Origin: Corydoras sp. C115
Lineage: Eukaryota; Chordata; Actinopteri; Siluriformes; Callichthyidae
Length of the DNA stretch: 64,000 nucleotides
Direction of reading: 5' to 3'
Assembly: GCA_019802505.1 (NCBI GenBank)
Contig: JAFMOC010000908.1
Location: forward strand, 1 to 64,000
The notes under the pieces were generated by a model. It was given only the letters and a program-made list of their open reading frames with translations, did not search any database and had not been told where the DNA came from. The position numbers were made by a program, and so were the translations under genes. Below are positions 61,785-64,000 of this stretch, in pieces (position 1 is the stretch's first letter; each line of letters opens with the position of its first letter).

Positions 61785-64000
61785 GTACCCTCCCTCTCAG
61801 GAGGGAGAGGTAAGGGCGTGTAGGAAATAGACTTACCTCGACGACGCGGCCGACCACGGCCACGGGGGGCAGGCTTCTCGGGATGACTAGCGTGAAAATC
61901 AATAATGAGTTGGGGATCCAATATGTCCACACTAGCTACCCAACTGCGTTCCTCAGGACCAAACCCCTCCCAATCAACCAAGTATTGTATAGTGGAGCCA
62001 CGTTTACGAGAATCCAGCAGAGAGGACACCGTGAATACATCCGGAAATGATGTAGCCTGAGTGACTGTACCCTCTTGCAGAGTCGAATCCAGGGGACCAG
62101 TAACAAAAGGTTTTAGGAGGGATGTGTGGAAGACTGGATGAACACGATACTGAGGAGGCAGTTCCAATCGATAAGATACCGGGTTAATCTGACGCAGTAC
62201 CTTAAAAGGACCAAGAAATCTGGGTAAAAGCTTGCGAGAACCAGTACGGCAACGAAAATCGCGGGAATTGAGCCAAACTAGGTCCCCAGGAGAATAAACC
62301 GGAGCCTGACTACGACGTCGATCAGCAAAGTTCTTATTGCGACGCAATACTTCCTCGATACGTTGATGGACCTGGGACCATATCCTCTCACTACGCTGGA
62401 ACCAAGCATCCACGATGGGCGAATTGGAGGGCTCCGGATCCCACAAAGAAAAAGGTGGTTGGAATCCCAACACGCACTGGAATGGGGTCAGCCCAGTAGC
62501 AGAATGACGGAGGGAATTCTGTGCAATCTCCGCCCAAGGAAGGAAACGTGCCCAATCAGAAGCGTTGTTACGAGCAAAGATCCGAAGGAACTTGCCCAGC
62601 TCTTGATTAGCTCTCTCACACAATCCATTACTCTCAGGGTGATAGCCAGAAGTAAGACTGACAGTGGTACCCAGTTTTTCAAAAAAGGCCCTCCAGACTG
62701 CAGAAGTAAACTGAGGACCCCTGTCCGACAGAATGTCTTCCGGTATGCCGAAGATAGGGAAAAGATGGGTAAAAAGAAGCTCGGCAGTCTGGAGAGCCGA
62801 AGGAAGTGCTGCCAAAGGAAAAAAACGAACTGCACGAGAAAAACGATCAATGAGGGTGACCACTGTGGTGAATCCCTCTGAAGCGGGCAAATCAGTAACA
62901 AAATCAATAGCCACATGGGACCAAGGACGCGAAGGCACCGGCAAGGGGTTGAGCTTACCAGCGGGTAACACCTTAGGGATCTTACAAGCCGCACAAATGG
63001 AACAGGAGGAAACCACCTGCTGAACGTCAGAGTTGAGAGACTCCCACCAATATTTACGCCGGAGAAGCTGAATAGTACGATCTACCCCTGGATGTCCTGC
63101 ACACAACAAAGAATGAGCCCAAGTGATTAAACGAGTACGGAAAGGTAAGGGTACAAACAGTAACCCAGAAGGGCAGTGAGGAGGAGCCGGACAACCCTGT
63201 AAAGCCCTCTCGATCTCGTGATCAAAATCCCAATGAATGGAATTCAGAAAACATCTCGCGGGCAGAATAGATTCCTCCTCCAAAAACCTGTTACCCATAC
63301 CCGGATGAAGGCGGGAAAGGGCATCTGCTTGGAGGTTATGGTGACCTGGTCGATAAGAGATGGTAAAATGAAAGTTGTTAAAAAACAGTGACCAGCGAGA
63401 CTGACGGGCATTAAGGCGTTTGGCCCCCTTAAGATATTCCAGATTCTTGTGATCTGTTATGACTACAAAGGGGTGGTTGGATCCCATTAACCAATGCCGC
63501 CACTCCTCCAACGCAATCTTAATAGCCAGTAACTCCCTGTCCCCAATGCTATAGTTGCACTCAGTAGGGGACAACTTCCTGGACAGAAACGCCACTGGAT
63601 GACGACGGGAAGAAGACTCCGGTCCCTGAGAGAGAACAGCCCCCACCCCGTTAGAAGAAGCATCAACCTCTACGAAGAACCGAGAATCAGGATCAGGGTG
63701 GGCTAAAACAGGAGCCGACACAAATCGAGCTTTGAGGTCAGCGAATGCCTGCTCTGCCCTCTGGTTCCAATGAAGGTTCTTAGGTTTTCCCCGTAACAGA
63801 TTGGTGAGAGGTAAGGCCAAGGAACTGAAACCACGAATAAATTTACGGTAGAAATTAGCAAATCCCAGAAAGCGTTGTAATTCCTTGACTGTACTAGGTG
63901 CTGGCCAATCTACCACAGCCTGGACCTTACTCGGGTCCATCTGTAACCCTTTGGCCGAAACAATGTAGCCCAAAAATGATATTTGTTGTTGGTGAAACTC
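61682..64000 (-). CDS. Gypsy chromovirus pol, C-terminal part (copy 2)
   Basis: Open to the right edge, so the upstream part is outside. In sense: end of reverse transcriptase (FLGYIVSAKG, with the ELQRFLGF stretch that copy 1 lacks), RNase H (VEVDASSNGVGAVLSQ), integrase (HPGVDRTIQLLRRKYWW zinc finger; IDFVTDLP, LSDRGPQFTS and YHPESNGLCERA for the DDE triad), the FLGPFKVL module and a chromodomain (IQYLVDWEGFGPEERSW). The stop at 61682 lies inside the 3' LTR. No frameshift or stop is seen in about 770 codons, so this copy could still be intact. The catalytic YxDD is outside the window. Confidence 0.95.
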   Translation of the reverse strand, partial: EFHQQQISFLGYIVSAKGLQMDPSKVQAVVDWPAPSTVKELQRFLGFANFYRKFIRGFSSLALPLTNLLRGKPKNLHWNQRAEQAFADLKARFVSAPVLAHPDPDSRFFVEVDASSNGVGAVLSQGPESSSRRHPVAFLSRKLSPTECNYSIGDRELLAIKIALEEWRHWLMGSNHPFVVITDHKNLEYLKGAKRLNARQSRWSLFFNNFHFTISYRPGHHNLQADALSRLHPGMGNRFLEEESILPARCFLNSIHWDFDHEIERALQGCPAPPHCPSGLLFVPLPFRTRLITWAHSLLCAGHPGVDRTIQLLRRKYWWESLNSDVQQVVSSCSICAACKIPKVLPAGKLNPLPVPSRPWSHVAIDFVTDLPASEGFTTVVTLIDRFSRAVRFFPLAALPSALQTAELLFTHLFPIFGIPEDILSDRGPQFTSAVWRAFFEKLGTTVSLTSGYHPESNGLCERANQELGKFLRIFARNNASDWARFLPWAEIAQNSLRHSATGLTPFQCVLGFQPPFSLWDPEPSNSPIVDAWFQRSERIWSQVHQRIEEVLRRNKNFADRRRSQAPVYSPGDLVWLNSRDFRCRTGSRKLLPRFLGPFKVLRQINPVSYRLELPPQYRVHPVFHTSLLKPFVTGPLDSTLQEGTVTQATSFPDVFTVSSLLDSRKRGSTIQYLVDWEGFGPEERSWVASVDILDPQLIIDFHASHPEKPAPRGRGRPRRRGKSISYTPLPLPPEREGTVTTAPSSGAATSPGGGSVGGLAQTRSRSRSPEF

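Larger units (their letters stand above)
61325..64000 (-). mobile_element. Gypsy chromovirus copy 2 (partial, runs off the window)
   Basis: Same family as 43277-48511, same strand, also inside a Penelope-like element but at a different site (candidate duplication CACTC just before 61325; the other side is outside). The 3' LTR is 61325-61784. Confidence 0.95.

Overview
This window looks like repeat-dense DNA from a ray-finned (teleost) fish. Nearly everything recognisable is a transposable element of a kind common in fish: an L2-clade LINE with the fish 3' tail word (TAAATG)n, chromodomain Gypsy elements, Penelope-like elements with GIY-YIG nucleases, a PIF/Harbinger element and a Ginger1-like DNA transposon. 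I found no host single-copy gene and no tRNA, rRNA or CRISPR.

1-36.3 kb: the most striking structure. A 62-bp tandem repeat fills at least 22.9 kb (about 369 units, continuing off the left edge). Its reverse complement fills about 3.8 kb at 32.5-36.3 kb (about 61 units). Between the two inverted arrays lies one spliced gene on the + strand. It encodes, in order, a Gypsy-type integrase (zinc finger, DDE core, GPY/F motif), a Ulp1/C48 cysteine protease and a PHD finger. Integrase plus Ulp1 is the known layout of Ginger1 cut-and-paste transposons. I read the whole as a Ginger1-like element whose terminal or subterminal inverted repeats have expanded into kilobase-scale satellite arrays. The integrase half is decayed (frameshifts, acidic residues lost). 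The Ulp1 half is open in every exon with its catalytic residues kept. A solo LTR (duplication AATAT) sits in one intron and an L2 LINE (duplication ACATTTT) in the PHD exon.

36.3-39.8 kb: an LTR-like block, then a PIF/Harbinger element with transposase (+) and Myb-like DNA-binding gene (-) facing each other.

39.8-49.4 kb: a Penelope-like element (+) whose upstream ORF carries an SGNH-hydrolase domain. It is split by a 5.2-kb Gypsy chromovirus (-) with a perfect GTAGG duplication. Removing the Gypsy rejoins the Penelope reading frame.

49.4-59.3 kb: an unclassified repeat, AT-rich DNA and degenerate telomere-like CCCTAA repeats. An internally deleted Gypsy element (-, duplication AACCC) sits in the telomere-like repeats, as do a LINE tail, a truncated Penelope 3' fragment and one solo LTR nested in another (duplications AAGTG and GTACC).

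59.3-64 kb: a second Penelope-like element (+), cut by a second copy of the chromovirus (-) that runs off the right edge.

The nesting gives partial relative ages: the Ginger1-like element, the first Penelope copy and the telomere-like repeats are hosts, and LTR elements and the L2 are later guests. All three Gypsy bodies lie on the - strand and all Penelope pieces on the + strand.
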